Shown: piece after piece, positions 47,813-59,492 of the stretch
How positions within the stretch are numbered: position 1 is the stretch's first letter
Layout of the letters: each line of letters begins with the position of its first letter
Source: Acanthopleura granulata
Lineage: Eukaryota; Mollusca; Polyplacophora; Chitonida; Chitonidae
Assembly (NCBI GenBank): GCA_016165875.1
Contig: JABBOT010000012.1
Span: 12,998,732 to 13,062,731 of the forward strand
DNA length: 64,000 bases
Direction of reading: 5' to 3'
The notes under the pieces: generated by a model
Told to the model about the DNA's origin: nothing
The model's input: the letters and a program-made list of their open reading frames with translations, nothing else
Database searches by the model: none
Program-made: the position numbers and the translations under genes

Positions 47813-49862
47813 TATACGTGTTTTAGACACTACTTTTTAATACTTAAATATATGTGTATATTTATTTAACACGCGTGTTTGAAGTTTAAGCACCCTTTAA
47901 ACGCTTTCGGCGTTGGTCATTTTACAATGTATACCAAAATGTTTCCAAGCATTTTTGTGCTTATTAAAAGAATCTAATAAAAATGTAAAGATTATTAAAA
48001 CCGGACATTTATTTACTTGCTGGATTGGCGCTTAATGCCGATTGGGGTAAATGAGCTAAATGAAGGGGGAATCATGAACAAATCTGTTTTGTTCAACAAG
48101 AAATGCAATCTCCTGCAAACGATGAAATAATTGAAGCCCTGTATAGTTCGGCAAATAGCTACAGGCTCCACACGAGCAAGCCATTCAAGCTATACATTGT
48201 GCGAAGACCAAGAGGACCCAATGATCGTATAGTGACACTACGCGTCAACAAAGGCGACAGCCTATCACCTATATATACCATGGTATAACCTTCAGATATC
48301 GCAAAAGTAGGCTAAGACAAGCGCATGTCCATAAAGGCATTCGCTACTCTGCGTGTGAAATCCCACATTTCGCGAGAGCTGTGCTGACAAATGTTCACCT
48401 TGGGATATACTACACTGGATCCCAGCTTCATTAAAACGGCGATTGCCTAAACCTAGATGTATTAACAATTTGCGAGTGTTCATAAAGCCAAAATGTGTAA
48501 GCAGATAAAAGTGCAAATGTCGAAAAAGAGTACTATATATAGCGTACGTTCATAGAAATAGTCTCGGCATATTTTTTTTAAATCAGCAAGACTTCAAGGG
48601 AGATAACTTTAGACAAACTTTAGGGGGCAGTAACATCCTTGTCTTAGCTATCATGGCCACCAAAAGTCCGGCTAGATTCAACTTGTCGGTTTGATTCAAC
48701 AGTGATTTGCTATTAAAATCAAACTAAACCATTTAACTTCATCACATTAAATATTTACTTGATTCCCTTTCCGCAAAGAGAAAGGGACACAAACAGACGT
48801 CACTCCGTAAAGGCTGGGACCACTGTACACAGTCCGACTGTCAAAGTATTGTGGCCGAGGGTTGTTAGCAAAATTTTGAAGAAAAATTGACACTACAGGG
48901 AGCATTTTACCATCATTTCTATTGGTGATTGTTAAGCTGAATAAATGATAGTTACAATCATTTAAAACAGTGCCCGTAATGTTCTAGTTCTGTTGTTGAA
49001 CATATATGTAAAAACACTTTCAGGCCAGTAAGTGCACTAAAATGTTTACTTTATGAACTTTATTATTTGTGAATTGAATTATGTAAGTCTTAGAAGGAAA
49101 TATATCTCTATGGATCAAGTACCCATTGTGATTTAGAACTTAAAATTTACAGTCACAAGATCAAAACAGAATTTTTGTCTTTTAATCCTTGAGTTATCAA
49201 AGAACCCCTAACAGAGCCCCCGTTTATATGAGGGCTTCAGCTTTTATGCTTCTCCCATTTAGTCTGTCAGAGACCTCCTCCCAATCCCCTTCTTCGGGTA
49301 AAGAGAAAGAACCCATTCCGGACAACCTACTTTTTTTTAAAAACGGTGACTTTCGCACTGATCAATTTGATCGAAAATGTATCATTTCACTGACACATTG
49401 TTGTGATGGGGAAACACTGAGCATTAGGGTGACTTGAAGAAGACATATGCATTACAGTAAGACAGTAGCAGTTCATACCCAAGGGAAAGGCTGAAAAATT
49501 TCATCCTTTAAACTTCATGCAACGTGACATGATCCTGGCTCTCCTGTTCCTAATATAAGTGCCATGCATGTGCAATGTACTTGTATAGGGCATACACTTC
49601 TCATGCTTTTTGTTTGTTTTTTTTACTTGCACAGCCCCAAAAAACCTTTAAAAAAATGCATCATTTTTTCATCCTCGTATTGAAAACATATCATCTTTTA
49701 GGCTCAGTGTTTACATGAAGTGAAACTTTAGGGAATACACTATACATGTATATCCACACTTTTCTTAGTTTTATGCTCTTCGACCATTTCACCTAAAGTA
49801 TGTGACAAAACTTATTTTATTTCCTTCTTGCATTTTTAAATGAATGTGTCAACAGAACATAA
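47813..49862. other. MAVS-like 5' flank up to the Gypsy insertion
   Basis: No supported gene. A 61-codon plus frame at 48103-48288 has somewhat protein-like composition but no splice context or family resemblance. A 13-codon ATG frame at about 48653 (MATKSPARFNLSV) has a good start context but stops at once. Confidence 0.4.
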
Positions 49863-50178
49863 TGTAAGGCAGGAACAAGAACACCAGCTCGTGATGATAT
49901 GTGAAAGGTGTTTATTTCAGCATGTGTGGCAGTCACAGAAACCAAGACCCGAACATCATACAGCAGCAGACGACAACATCGGGCAGAGTGCTGACACGTC
50001 AGTATTGTAGGGAGTATGACTAGTTTTTTTCGTAGTGTTCTATATCGTGTTTCTCTCGCTCACAAATATGGACGCCGCTTGTGTATAACTTTACAACACC
50101 AAAAGAAACGAACGGTAGGACCGTAACTAACCGTTTTAAAACGTCGTATGCAACGGACACTAAATATAGCATGTTACA
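49863..50178 (-). repeat. 3' LTR of the Gypsy element
   Basis: 316 bp, running TGTAAGGC to GTTACA on the plus strand, which is a TG..CA inverted end pair. It is similar to 55650-56011 throughout, including GCTGACACGTCAGTA and AAACGAACGGTAGGACCGTA. Confidence 0.93.
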
Positions 50179-50180
50179 AA

Positions 50181-50187
50181 CTTCCCT
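50181..50187 (-). other. Polypurine tract of the Gypsy element
   Basis: AGGGAAG on the minus strand directly abutting the 3' LTR, the expected plus-strand primer position. It is short. Confidence 0.5.
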
Positions 50188-50645
50188 GGTACATGGTGTC
50201 GTCCTCGACAACTATTAATGAACAATATTTAAAGACATCTGCCGTGTTACACATCTGTGACTTCTATAAGCTCTGACAGTTCACTTATTAGCAAGCAGTT
50301 GTACTAGCACAATTGGTTCTAGGCAATGTGTTCAACCACTTTAGGATCGAATGAAGAACAGACTGCTTCGTGTGCCGATGGTGGAAGGTATAGGTTGCTG
50401 TGTTGTTCAGCATTCTGCCTTGAGGTTCGGAGTAACTGTACTGCAGACGAACTTGGAAGTTGTTCGACTTCGGGACCTTGGTGACCCAGGGCTTGGGGCT
50501 CCCCTGCCGCAACTGCAGTATCTCGTTCACCTTCATGGTCATGGATGACAGGAAACTCATCTGGTGTGCCCGAACTGGTGAATTGTGGCGAGTTTTCATA
50601 AATAAACACACCACTCTACAACTCGTCGTTTGTGTCTTCCTCATT

Positions 50646-51992
50646 TCAGTTTAACTTCTCTGGGAGTGTTACAGGTTCATTGTTAGCATTTGGTGGATCT
50701 TCCTTGTCGAAAACTATGTCTCTCATGTCCAAAAGGTCCATTCTGTTCCCCGTCTTAGACTCTCCATCACCCACCAACGGCTCTATGGTGTAGACATTAC
50801 CGTCGAGGTAGGACCTGTCGATGACTCTGTATGGAATGGAGCTCCAAGTATCCTGAATTTGGCGTCTGGTCCTGTGGCCCTGCTTTCTTAGCAGAACACG
50901 ATTTCCTATGACTAACCCTGCATCGTTGACCAGCCGCTCTTGTCTCAGCTGCCGTTGAGGACACGCCTTCTTAGTGCTCAAAGCAACAAGATGGTATGCC
51001 TCTTTGAGTCTCTGTAAGTGATCTGATATATAGTCGTCAACCTAACTATAACTGGTTTCTGTGCCGTCTTCACCAAATAATTATCTACTGGTAGGCTCCC
51101 TCCCAAAGAAAAGGTAGTACGCGAATAACCTGTGCTTGAATGTGGAGAGCAGTTGTAAATGTAAACTAACTCCGGTAGATATTCATTCCAGTGGTTCCTT
51201 TTTCTCCTGTGGAAGTGTTCTCAGAAGATCGTGCATAGTTCGGTTGAAACGCTTACACTGACCACTTCCTTGTTGGTGGTATGGCGTGGTTCCTGTCTTG
51301 CTTACTCCATATATTCTGCAAAGCTCGTGAACGACTTCGCCCTCAATGCATCTTTCCTGGTCACTACGCATTCGGAGAGGAACACCAAAGCGAACAAATC
51401 AGTTTTTCACGAGGACTTCTGCAACTGTTCTTGCCTTCTGATTCTTAACAGGGATGTCTTGGGTGTATTTGACGAATGCTTCCGACAACACCAGTTGTCA
51501 CACCGTTTTCTATGTAGTTCGACCCGGACTCAAGAGCTGTGAAGTTTAGCGCGACTACTTCCAGTGGTTTCTTGGCAATGAATGATCCAATACTTGTATA
51601 CACTCGTTTCCCGGCTTTCGCTGTAATCCATCGGATACAGGAATGACAATACTTTTCGATGTCTCGATACATCCCGTGCCAATAACATCTGGATTTTGCC
51701 AATTCAAATGTTCTTTCAGGACCTTGAGGACCAGCACTGTCGTGTACAGTCTGCAGCACCTCAGCCTGAAGACACTTGTTTCGTTGAAGACTTGCCTGAT
51801 GACCCTGGGAAGGGAAGTGGACTCATTCTGAGGAACGTTCACTACCATTTTCTCTGTACGGTAATTCCTGGGATTCTGTCCATGGCCCATCTTCCGGTTC
51901 AATGCATCAGCATTCCTATTTGATTTCACAGACCTGTACTTCGTAGTGTTAAGTCCAACAGTCAGCAGCCCATCTGGACTCAACGGCATCAA
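50646..51992 (-). pseudogene. Gypsy integrase remnant
   Basis: Pieces in different frames carry the parts of a retroviral-type integrase in order. A zinc-binding HHCC end (CHSCIRW) lies near 51.6 kb. Core-domain pieces near 51.2-51.5 kb include the [11 protein letters not shown] motif around 51.25 kb. A C-terminal basic segment follows at 50646-50981. Frame changes occur near 51.55 and 51.37 kb, and between 50.98 and 51.18 kb. A short further tail of the polyprotein (50319-50609) runs toward the LTR. Confidence 0.85.
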
Positions 51993-52608
51993 GCTTCCTT
52001 GACGTCTGCAAGTAGCTTAACGGGTTGTTGTTTGTATAAACACAGAACTTCGCTCCAGTGAGCAAGTCTCTGAACTTTTCCGTTCTGGCCCACTTCAACG
52101 CCAACCGCTCTAACTTCATACTGCTGCAGTTGTTCATCTTGCGTTCAGCATCTCGGAGTCCGCGACTGGCGTAGCACAGGACAACGCTCTTGTTTCCCTG
52201 TTTCTGTGACAAGACAGACTTGCGTCAACCTCAAGGATGAAGGGCAAGGAGAAATCTGGATGTCCCAAAAGAGGAGCCCGAGCTTGTCATTAAGTTTCTT
52301 AAAAGCTTCATCGCACGCGGAGGTCCAAACAACAGAAAAGAAACTTCATTGCACGCTGAGGTCCAAACAACCTGCTTAGCCGACTCCTTTTTCTGTCGCT
52401 TCTTGGAGTACTCCTCACTGAGGAGTGCATGTAACGAAGTAGCTAACTTTGCATAGTTTGCATCAAACCGTCGATAGTAATCGGTGAATCCCAGAAAACT
52501 TCGTACTTCCGTATCGGTCTCTTGGATCTTCCATTCTCGAAGAGCACGAGTCTTTTCGGGGCCAGGCGAAATTCCATCTTTACTTAAGACATGGCCTAAA
52601 TACCGCAA
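51949..52608 (-). pseudogene. Gypsy connection and RNase H remnant
   Basis: RYLGHVLSKDGI and SFLGFTDYYRRF mark the end of RT and the connection region; YASRGLRDAERK and VYTNNNPLSYLQ mark RNase H. The catalytic Asp in the YTDNNP-type motif is Asn. A short direct repeat around 52315-52372 (GAGGTCCAAACAAC twice) disrupts the frame between them. Confidence 0.88.
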
Positions 52609-53553
52609 ACTTTAATTGAACATATGACATTTGGTTTGGATGATTTGACCTTCAGGTTTCTGTCTCCAAGCCTTGTCAGCACGGTATCCAGCCCCTCAAG
52701 TGTTTCCTGGTAAGTTGTTCCGAAGACAAGAATATCATCCATATATATCAAGATGGACTGAAAGTTCCAGTCACCAAACACACTATCCATCAGGCGCATG
52801 AAAGTAAATGACGCATTGGACAATCCGAATGGCATGCGAAGACACTCGTAGAGTCCACCTGTACCAACTATGAAGGCGGTCTTCTCGATATCTGCGGATG
52901 CAACAGGTACTTGATTGAAACCATGTGCTATGTCGATTCTGCAGAAAAAACCTGCTCCCTTTAGAGCTTGGAGAGCTTCCTCAATTCTCGGGAGAGGGTA
53001 GGCGCCTCTGTGGATTTTACTGTTTAAGGCCCGATAGTCCACGCAAATCCTCAAACTCCCATCCGATTTTCGGACGGGAACAACAGGAGAAACTCAAGGG
53101 CTTGTGGATTGGCGGATAATACCTCTATCGAGTGCCCACTTCAGGCAGGTAATCTCGCACTTCTCCCCACTGGTGAGGTAGAACGCCACGATGAGGCACT
53201 CTAACAGGAACATCGTCGATAGTAACAACCCAGTCTAGGACACGATCGCAATATCCAGTGTCATAATCCGACATGCTGAAGGTACTGGCGTGTTTAGCCA
53301 AAAGTTCCTTAAATGCCAGGCCCTGCTTCTTTGTCAATCCTTCTCCAATGTCCATACTTGACATCATCTGATCAGCTACATGCACTTTCACTGCACTTGC
53401 CTCACGCGCAATAACCTCACAGCTACTGACTTGCTGAAGATCTACATTCGGTAACACCACAGCAGATCGAAGCTCACCAATGCTCATCCTGGGCTGTAAA
53501 TCCTTATCTCCAACGATACACAACTGCATGGGGACAGTTCCAGTCTTGCCCAC
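52596..53553 (-). pseudogene. Gypsy reverse transcriptase remnant
   Basis: Two frames: 53125-53553 covers the approach to RT, ending in a PHRG-x-x-PHQW motif, and 52596-53054 holds RICVDYRALN, MPFGLSNA and the YMDD catalytic box at 52734-52745. The frames are separated by a stop and frameshift near 53.1 kb. The catalytic core is intact in this piece, but the polyprotein is not. Confidence 0.92.
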
Positions 53554-53604
53554 AGTAACAAGTGACCGTCCTAATGCAAATCCTCTTGGAACGGGACATG
53601 ACCG

Positions 53605-54318
53605 CTAATGATATTCCACCATACCCTGGTTCTGGATGTTATTCTGAGCAGCTATTCCATCGGTGACTTTGATGGATCTCGCAGGTATCATTAGGTGACC
53701 TTTACTCAATACACGAACACGACTCAAAACATTGTCAACAACCTCATGACACACAGTCTCATGAAGCATGGCTGAAGCCTTGCACCAGTTTGTTTCACCA
53801 GACCTGGCCAACTGCTTGAAAAAGTCACTTCCCAATTGCACACCCAGAGTCTTCATAATGTAATTGATAATGTTTGCCCCAATGACACCAGGAACATCTC
53901 CTTTCCTCTGTTCAAGGGACTTGTCCCTCACTACAAGAAAACCCATTTCACGAAAAATTTGGCCAAGGGCTATCAAATCCACTTCAAGGTAGCCTAAGAA
54001 AGGCACGCTGAATCTTTGAGCTCCGCTTATCTGGATAAATGATGACACATCTGGTAATTCCCCTTAACTAACCAGATTCTCCTTGAAGAAGCTTTCCGTC
54101 ACCGTTGAAACTGATGTCCCAGTGCCCAATAAACACGTCACCCAGTTCCGGCCAACTTTCACCCTTGCTGTTAGACTTTCTGCGATGATCTTCTGCCTAA
54201 ATGAGCCAGTATCTTCTGGCACGTCCACTACGTGGCTCTCCAAAGCTGACGGCTTTAATTTAACTGTGTCCGGCTTTGATTCTGCTTGCTTTTCCTCTGA
54301 TCCTGCCTGCGTGCACAT
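53605..54318 (-). pseudogene. Gypsy aspartic protease remnant
   Basis: The flap-to-C-terminal part is recognisable from the PGVIGANII segment, and the active-site triad lies at about 54119-54129. There the catalytic Asp is replaced by Gly (LLGTGT), which would abolish activity. A stop near 54.06 kb splits the domain in two. Confidence 0.8.
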
Positions 54319-55273
54319 TTCGCCTTGAAATGATCTAGCGACCCATCAATCCAACATCTCCGGTCTCCTCTCTTGTCCCCTGGCGTTGAAATAGCTTGAT
54401 TGTTCAACTGCTTCATCAGCCCGTGCAGTTCTTCCTGTTGATTTGCGATTGAGAAATTGATCGGCCTGAGACTTAAGCTGTTCGGACACGGGAGCATGTT
54501 CACTGACTTCCTGGACCAAAACATTCCTCTTTGAGTTGCCATTCGGTACCTGAGCAGCAGTTCTCATCCACTTCAACAGTTGGTCGCGGGTCTCAAAGAA
54601 ACTCAGATGGGGAGCCTCGATATTCAGTCGTCGAATTTCTGTTGCCAATCTTTCACCAGTAATAGCCTCTGCCAGACGTCCCTTAAGTGCCTTCTCTCTG
54701 TCAGGCCTGAAAGATTCGTCCAACTGAAGAATCCTGTCACAGAGCTGGACTAGCTTCAGACAAAAGGTTGGAAAGTCCTCTCCAACAGGCTGCTGACAAG
54801 AATAAAACCTCTCCTGCAGTTATGCCAAACCGTCACCATCACGGAAAATTCTGGACAGAACATCAAAGATTTTGTCGGGATCAGAAGTAACCTGTTCTCC
54901 TGGTCCACAGACTTCCTGTCTAGCGGGAGCTGAGAGATGTCCGATAATGAAGGCTGTTTGTTCAGCTTTATTGAACTGTGTGAGGACAATATGGCTCTTG
55001 ATCGGAGATCCATTCTTGGATGCTTGGTTCATGGGGATCTTCAGGGCAGCCACGAAATCCTTCCACCTTCCTTTGAGTGGCAATGAACACAGGTCTTGGG
55101 ACCTCTGGTGTTTTTAATCGCGCTGCGCTCAACTGTGCTTCATTCCGCCGTGCCTCGTTGACCAATCGCATGACCTCCACCTTTGCCGCTTCAGCTTCAG
55201 TCTTCGCTGCAAGTGATCTCTCCCTCTCTGCACTCAACTCATCCCTCAACTTCGGAAGTTCACTGTCCGCCAT
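54314..55273 (-). pseudogene. Gypsy gag remnant
   Basis: It starts at an ATG (55271-55273) with a Glu/Ala-rich coiled coil (ELSAERERSLAAKTEAEAAK), continues through a capsid-like helical region in shifted frames (54.76-55.08 kb), and ends in a zinc-knuckle-like C-x2-x-x4-H-x4-C in which the second Cys is Asp. Several frameshifts are present. Confidence 0.8.
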
Positions 55274-55631
55274 AACCAGTTATTACTGTACCATATAACT
55301 CCTATACCAAACTGTAAAGCATACTGGCTTAATAAACTCATGGACACATAAAAAAACATGGGGCAATGCATGGAAAAATAACACTGGAAATATACAAGAA
55401 ATGTTCCTTACTGTATCGTACTTTACCCTGTTCTAGATCGCTTTGTGAGTCCATTAAAATCTGGATCAGTATACAGATGGCAACTCAGTATTTGTCACAT
55501 TCCTCTAGCTCCAAAGTGTTCAGCAACACCCGGTGCCCAATTTCCGTCATCTGTCACAGTATTGGCAACAACGACTCATCAACATGAAAATATGATATTA
55601 TGGGGTGGACATCACTAACCGTAGACACGGA

Positions 55632-55647
55632 CCCACTTCTGACACCA
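55632..55647 (-). other. Primer binding site, tRNA-Leu type
   Basis: On the plus strand CCCACTTCTGACACCA, which equals the 3' end of animal tRNA-Leu as I remember it, lies two bases from the inner edge of the 5' LTR. Sixteen bases match. Confidence 0.85.
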
Positions 55648-55649
55648 AA

Positions 55650-56011
55650 TATAAGGCAGGAACCAGAACACTAACTCGTGACGATATGTGAAAGCTGTTT
55701 ATTTCAGCATGTGTGGTAGTCACAGAAACCAACCGCCTAACATAACACAGCACCAGTCATTGTAATCAGACGACAGCATGGGACAGAGTGCTGACACGTC
55801 AGTACTCTAGGGCATATGACTAGTTTTTTTCGTAGTGTTCTATGTCGTGTTTCCCTCGCTCACAAAAATGGATGCCGTCTAATCATCTGACCAGACGGCG
55901 GTTGTATATAAAATCATATAAATATACTACACCAAAAGAAACGAACGGTAGGACCGTAACTAGCCGTTTTAAAACGCCGTATGCAACGAACACTAACAGG
56001 AGCATGTTACA
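55650..56011 (-). repeat. 5' LTR of the Gypsy element
   Basis: 362 bp, aligned with 49863-50178. Its inner terminal dinucleotide is mutated (TATAAGG for TGTAAGG on the plus strand). It carries about 46 extra bases net, mainly around 55.88-55.93 kb. Confidence 0.93.
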
Positions 56012-56015
56012 ATAA

Positions 56016-58452
56016 CATTTCTATTCTGGGTTCAGTTAGCTAAAATATCAAATCTGCAATCTTGTTGCTTCTTTGTTGTAAGATACTGAAGATATTATTG
56101 ATATTGCAGGCCTTTGACATAATTATTAATCACTTAATCCACTGAGATCGCCCGGCTACATCGAGACGTATTTATGATGTGATTAAATAAAAGTATTGCT
56201 CAATCTTAAAAATAAAATAATCTGTGGAGGCCTGGACTTCTATCACAAGAAGATGCCACCTGCTTTACAGTTCCACTGCTGCAAAGTACACGTATTTTTG
56301 TTAAGTCCTCACTTGGTGCGCCCTGCATTATATCCCCCCAGCCGATCAAATGACGGGGAAAAAAATCCCCCCCCCCAAAAAAATTTCCGACCTACCTATC
56401 TACCCAGTTTTTTTCAGAGGTATTACACAAAATCAAATTTTTTTTGTGAATGGCCTAACATTCACATGAAAGCTACGCATTTTGCGACGCCCACTCACGT
56501 GTATAAAAACTTGCGCATTTCGCGAAGTGATTGCGGACTTATAAATGTCCGTTAAGGCGGTTGCCAATCACATATACTACGGTATAAACAACGTGGCATT
56601 GTCACTATATTATGTCTTACAACTTGGGGTTGCTACCAGCACATATAACTTATCTATACACTGACATGTCAACAACGAAATGTATCTTGAACTTCGTATT
56701 TACACCCTCTGCGTAAATCACAAAAAAACTGAACATCACGTGAGAGTTTTGAGGACCACCTGGGTATTTAGCGTACATGTGCGCCTAAGCCCCTATATCG
56801 CTAGCCTTTATGCACATGGCAGGCTAGAGTCCAGCCTGTAAATGCAAATACGTGTACACGCTCCTACATCTCACAAGAGACTGCCGGTGGTGGCAGTGGA
56901 TTATACATGTATATCGGGAATGTGGCATGTTCATATACAGAGGAACGTTTAGACTTTTTGCATGACTGATTTCTGACAATATACATGGAACAGAAACTGA
57001 TCACGTTAGGTCCTGTCACACACTTATATGTACTTACCAATAGATTTTGTATGACTGATTACTGACAATATTCTTGACACTCTTCGGATAATACTCTTTT
57101 TGTCCCAGCACTCCTGACTTGATAATGATATTTTAATCTAATATTTACCACAAATAAATAACGTAAGAATAAATACATCTTACCATACACCTAGACATAA
57201 TTACTTATAGGTTTTGTATGATTGACTTCTGACAATATAGTTGACATTGATCACGTAACACTCTGCCATGCATGTATTTAAATGCATGAAAATTTACCTG
57301 TGGGTTTTGTGTGGCTAATTTCTAATAATATACTTAGTTGACATCGATGGACTTCAGGCCCTGCCATACAATCATATGCATATTTACCTGTAGATTTTGT
57401 TTGATTACTGACAATATATAATTGACATTGACGACGTTAGGCTCTACCATATAATTATGCATAGTTACTGACAGATTTTGTATAGTTAATCTCTAAAACA
57501 TCTCCGAGCTCATAATTACAGTGCTACTGTCCGTTTCTATAGGCAGACTTACCTGTGGCTCAAATATACGATACTGATATTTGACAATGCAGCATGTATT
57601 GTTCATGTTAAGACATGTACAAATCATATTTAACAGTAACTATTGTGTTCAATTGGCCCTTGACGATATAAAAGTACACTATTGACAAATAAATTCCAAC
57701 ATACTTTCCACTTACCTCCACACTGCGGGCTTGTCTGTATCTTAATTTGATTGACGTCTGGAAATATGGCTGACTCTGATCACATGAGGATTCCACCATA
57801 TACAGTTAATTATATATATGTAAACACACCTTTATGTGTGGTAACATGGTTGATATCGAGGACGTATTTTGTCCAGAGCTACATGTACTGTTCCTGAAGC
57901 TGTTCCTTTCTCTGTCGTGGCGTTCACTGTTTGATGTAATCAGATGAAAGCTGATAGCCTACTGATCTCTGCGCACGCTCAGGCCGGGTTTCGTTTTCGT
58001 AAAGCTGCCCGTCTTTATTGCTCCTTGCTCCTTTACAGGCGATGATATCACGAGGGAAATCACGCGGCCACTGAAATAATACTCCTCCTGCATGCAGTAT
58101 TGGTCAGAAATAAACACGAGTCGCTTATAAACCAAGGCATGTATGTCAATTATAAAACTGACCTATATATGATATCGCTTGCAGGGTGCTCCTTATACAC
58201 TCTCTTTTACAGCCCTACGTATCTTAGACATGTACATGCAAAGCGACCAGAGCCCACGCACTTATAGCCTACCGATCAATACAGGCAGTGGCCTGTGTAA
58301 TGTGTTACATAGACTTGCATGTATGATGCTGTCTCACGATAGACCGTAAACATTTAAACACTATACAAGTTAGACATTGGTGAACGTGCATGATAACATA
58401 TATAAATGGAATTAAGTTACCGGCGTCATGCATAATATATAATATAATAATA
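56016..58452. other. Intergenic, with diverged repeat array
   Basis: No confident gene. The 119-codon plus frame at 56196-56555 is low-complexity and repeat-like. A diverged tandem array fills about 56.94-57.80 kb (separate entry). The 57.85-58.08 kb stretch is locally GC-rich with CpGs and could be a promoter. Confidence 0.4.
56944..57800 (-). repeat. Diverged tandem array with splice-donor-like sites on the minus strand
   Basis: About seven or eight units of roughly 80-110 bases recur, each with a version of TTTTGTATGATTGATTTCTG, ACAATATA, TTGACATTGATCACGTTAGG and CTGCCATACA on the plus strand. On the minus strand five units end in donor-like words: GAG|GTAAGT (57715), CACAG|GTAAGT (57552), CTACAG|GTAAAT (57387), CCACAG|GTAAAT (57297) and TTG|GTAAGT (57037). 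Several units are open from an ATG to this donor. Copies are strongly diverged. Confidence 0.6.
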
Positions 58453-58822
58453 GGGGAGTTTCGAGTTCGAACTCTTTTAACACTATAGCTAAGAAAAGCC
58501 CCACTGTACAATGTGACCTGACAAAAATGTTAGGCAGTTATTTTTGATTACAGTTACTATAACATGGACGTCTAAGACAAGTGTCACAGAGAGTTATGTG
58601 GACTAGGCGTACGATAGGCAAAACTGAGGGGCAGAAAGTTTTTTAACTTCAGAAGCTCCTGATTGAAGGAAAGGTCGTTTGTACCTCCCTAACACGGCAA
58701 GACAGGTGATCGGTAAATTACATTTACATCGGTAAATTACATGTGACATTTTTGATGTCACATGACACAGTTGGACTCTTTTTACGTTTTGTGACAAAAG
58801 AGTTCGAATTCGAAACTTCCCC
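58453..58822. mobile_element. MITE with about 26-bp terminal inverted repeats and TA target duplication
   Basis: GGGGAGTTTCGAGTTCGAAC at 58453 is matched by the complement of CGAATTCGAAACTTCCCC ending at 58822, with arms extending into CTCTTTT. TA flanks both ends (58451-58452 and 58823-58824). The interior of about 320 bp has no transposase. The TA duplication and size suggest a non-autonomous Tc1/mariner-like element. Confidence 0.8.
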
Positions 58823-58851
58823 TATTAACGCTTTATGTATCAGTATGTAAA

Positions 58852-58975
58852 CTAGTGATTTTATTTATTCATTTATTTATTCGTTTCTTTATTTATTCAT
58901 TTTTATTTTTTGTCTAGTGATTTTATTTATTCATTTATTTATTCGTTTCTTTATTTATTCATTTTTATTTTTTGT
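58852..58975 (+). repeat. 62-bp tandem duplication, T-rich
   Basis: Two identical-looking copies of a unit starting CTAGTGATTTTATTTATTCA at 58852 and 58914. Confidence 0.93.
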
Positions 58976-59182
58976 CTTTTGGAAATGCTGGGAAAAAGTG
59001 CAATTAAACAGTCTGGTGTGTTTGAACATGAAAATTGTATCATCCAAAAAGAGTGGTTAAGACGATCGTTCTTCCATCGCATGTATGTATATTTGCTTGG
59101 ATTTTTACCTAGTATGCGTTAACAATTTTTCAATCATATGACAACTAGGCGTCCTTGAATGAATATATACTTTGTCTTCCAG

Positions 59183-59283
59183 TGGCAGGGCGTGTCCATG
59201 TCGCTGAAGTGTTGTCGCCACTGGAACATGATGCCGAAGACACCAGACATGACAACCCACCTAAATCCGATAAAAGCTTATAA
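59183..59283 (+). CDS. Possible orphan last exon of an unrecognised plus-strand gene
   Basis: A clean acceptor TTTGTCTTCCAG precedes a frame (entered in phase 1) of 32 codons ending in TAA: AGRVHVAEVLSPLEHDAEDT and a polar end PPKSDKSL. Composition is coding-like compared with the flanks. A possible preceding exon lies at about 58979-59094 (EMLGKSAIKQSGVFEHENC), but its donor does not join in the right phase. I do not recognise the product. It could be a decayed gene or chance. Confidence 0.25.
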
Positions 59284-59492
59284 ACGTATTTAGGTCCATT
59301 TCAAGCAGTGAAATATATTATTTAAGGCGTGAATTTAAACGTATCATGTTTGATGGAACGTGGAATTAGAAGTGAGAAGTATTTGTAGAGTTTTAAGACT
59401 GTAAATAGATACTATATTTAGTACATAAATACTAGTTGGATGGTGTATAAATTGATATGTATACTAAGGGAGACAACTTTGTATGTGACTTT

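Larger units (their letters stand above)
49863..56011 (-). mobile_element. Decayed Ty3/Gypsy-type LTR retrotransposon
   Basis: A 6.15-kb element in minus orientation. It is flanked by a 4-bp duplication ATAA (49859-49862 and 56012-56015) and bounded by related LTRs. The order is 5' LTR, tRNA-Leu primer site, gag, protease, RT, RNase H, integrase, polypurine tract, 3' LTR. This order of RT before integrase is that of Ty3/Gypsy elements. There is no envelope frame. The coding part is broken into many frames by indels and stops, and several catalytic positions are changed, so it is inactive. The LTRs differ at 7 of the first 81 aligned bases and by a net 46-bp length difference, so the insertion is old. 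Confidence 0.95.

Noticed and set aside
48103..48288. 61-codon plus frame with protein-like composition
   Set aside because: No splice sites, homologue or promoter evidence; possibly a decayed repeat fragment.
50179..50645. Possible envelope gene of the Gypsy element
   Set aside because: Only short frames continuing the polyprotein tail; no signal peptide, transmembrane segment or room for an envelope.
56196..56555. 119-codon plus frame
   Set aside because: Contains homopolymer runs of C, A and T typical of repeat junk and no recognised domain.
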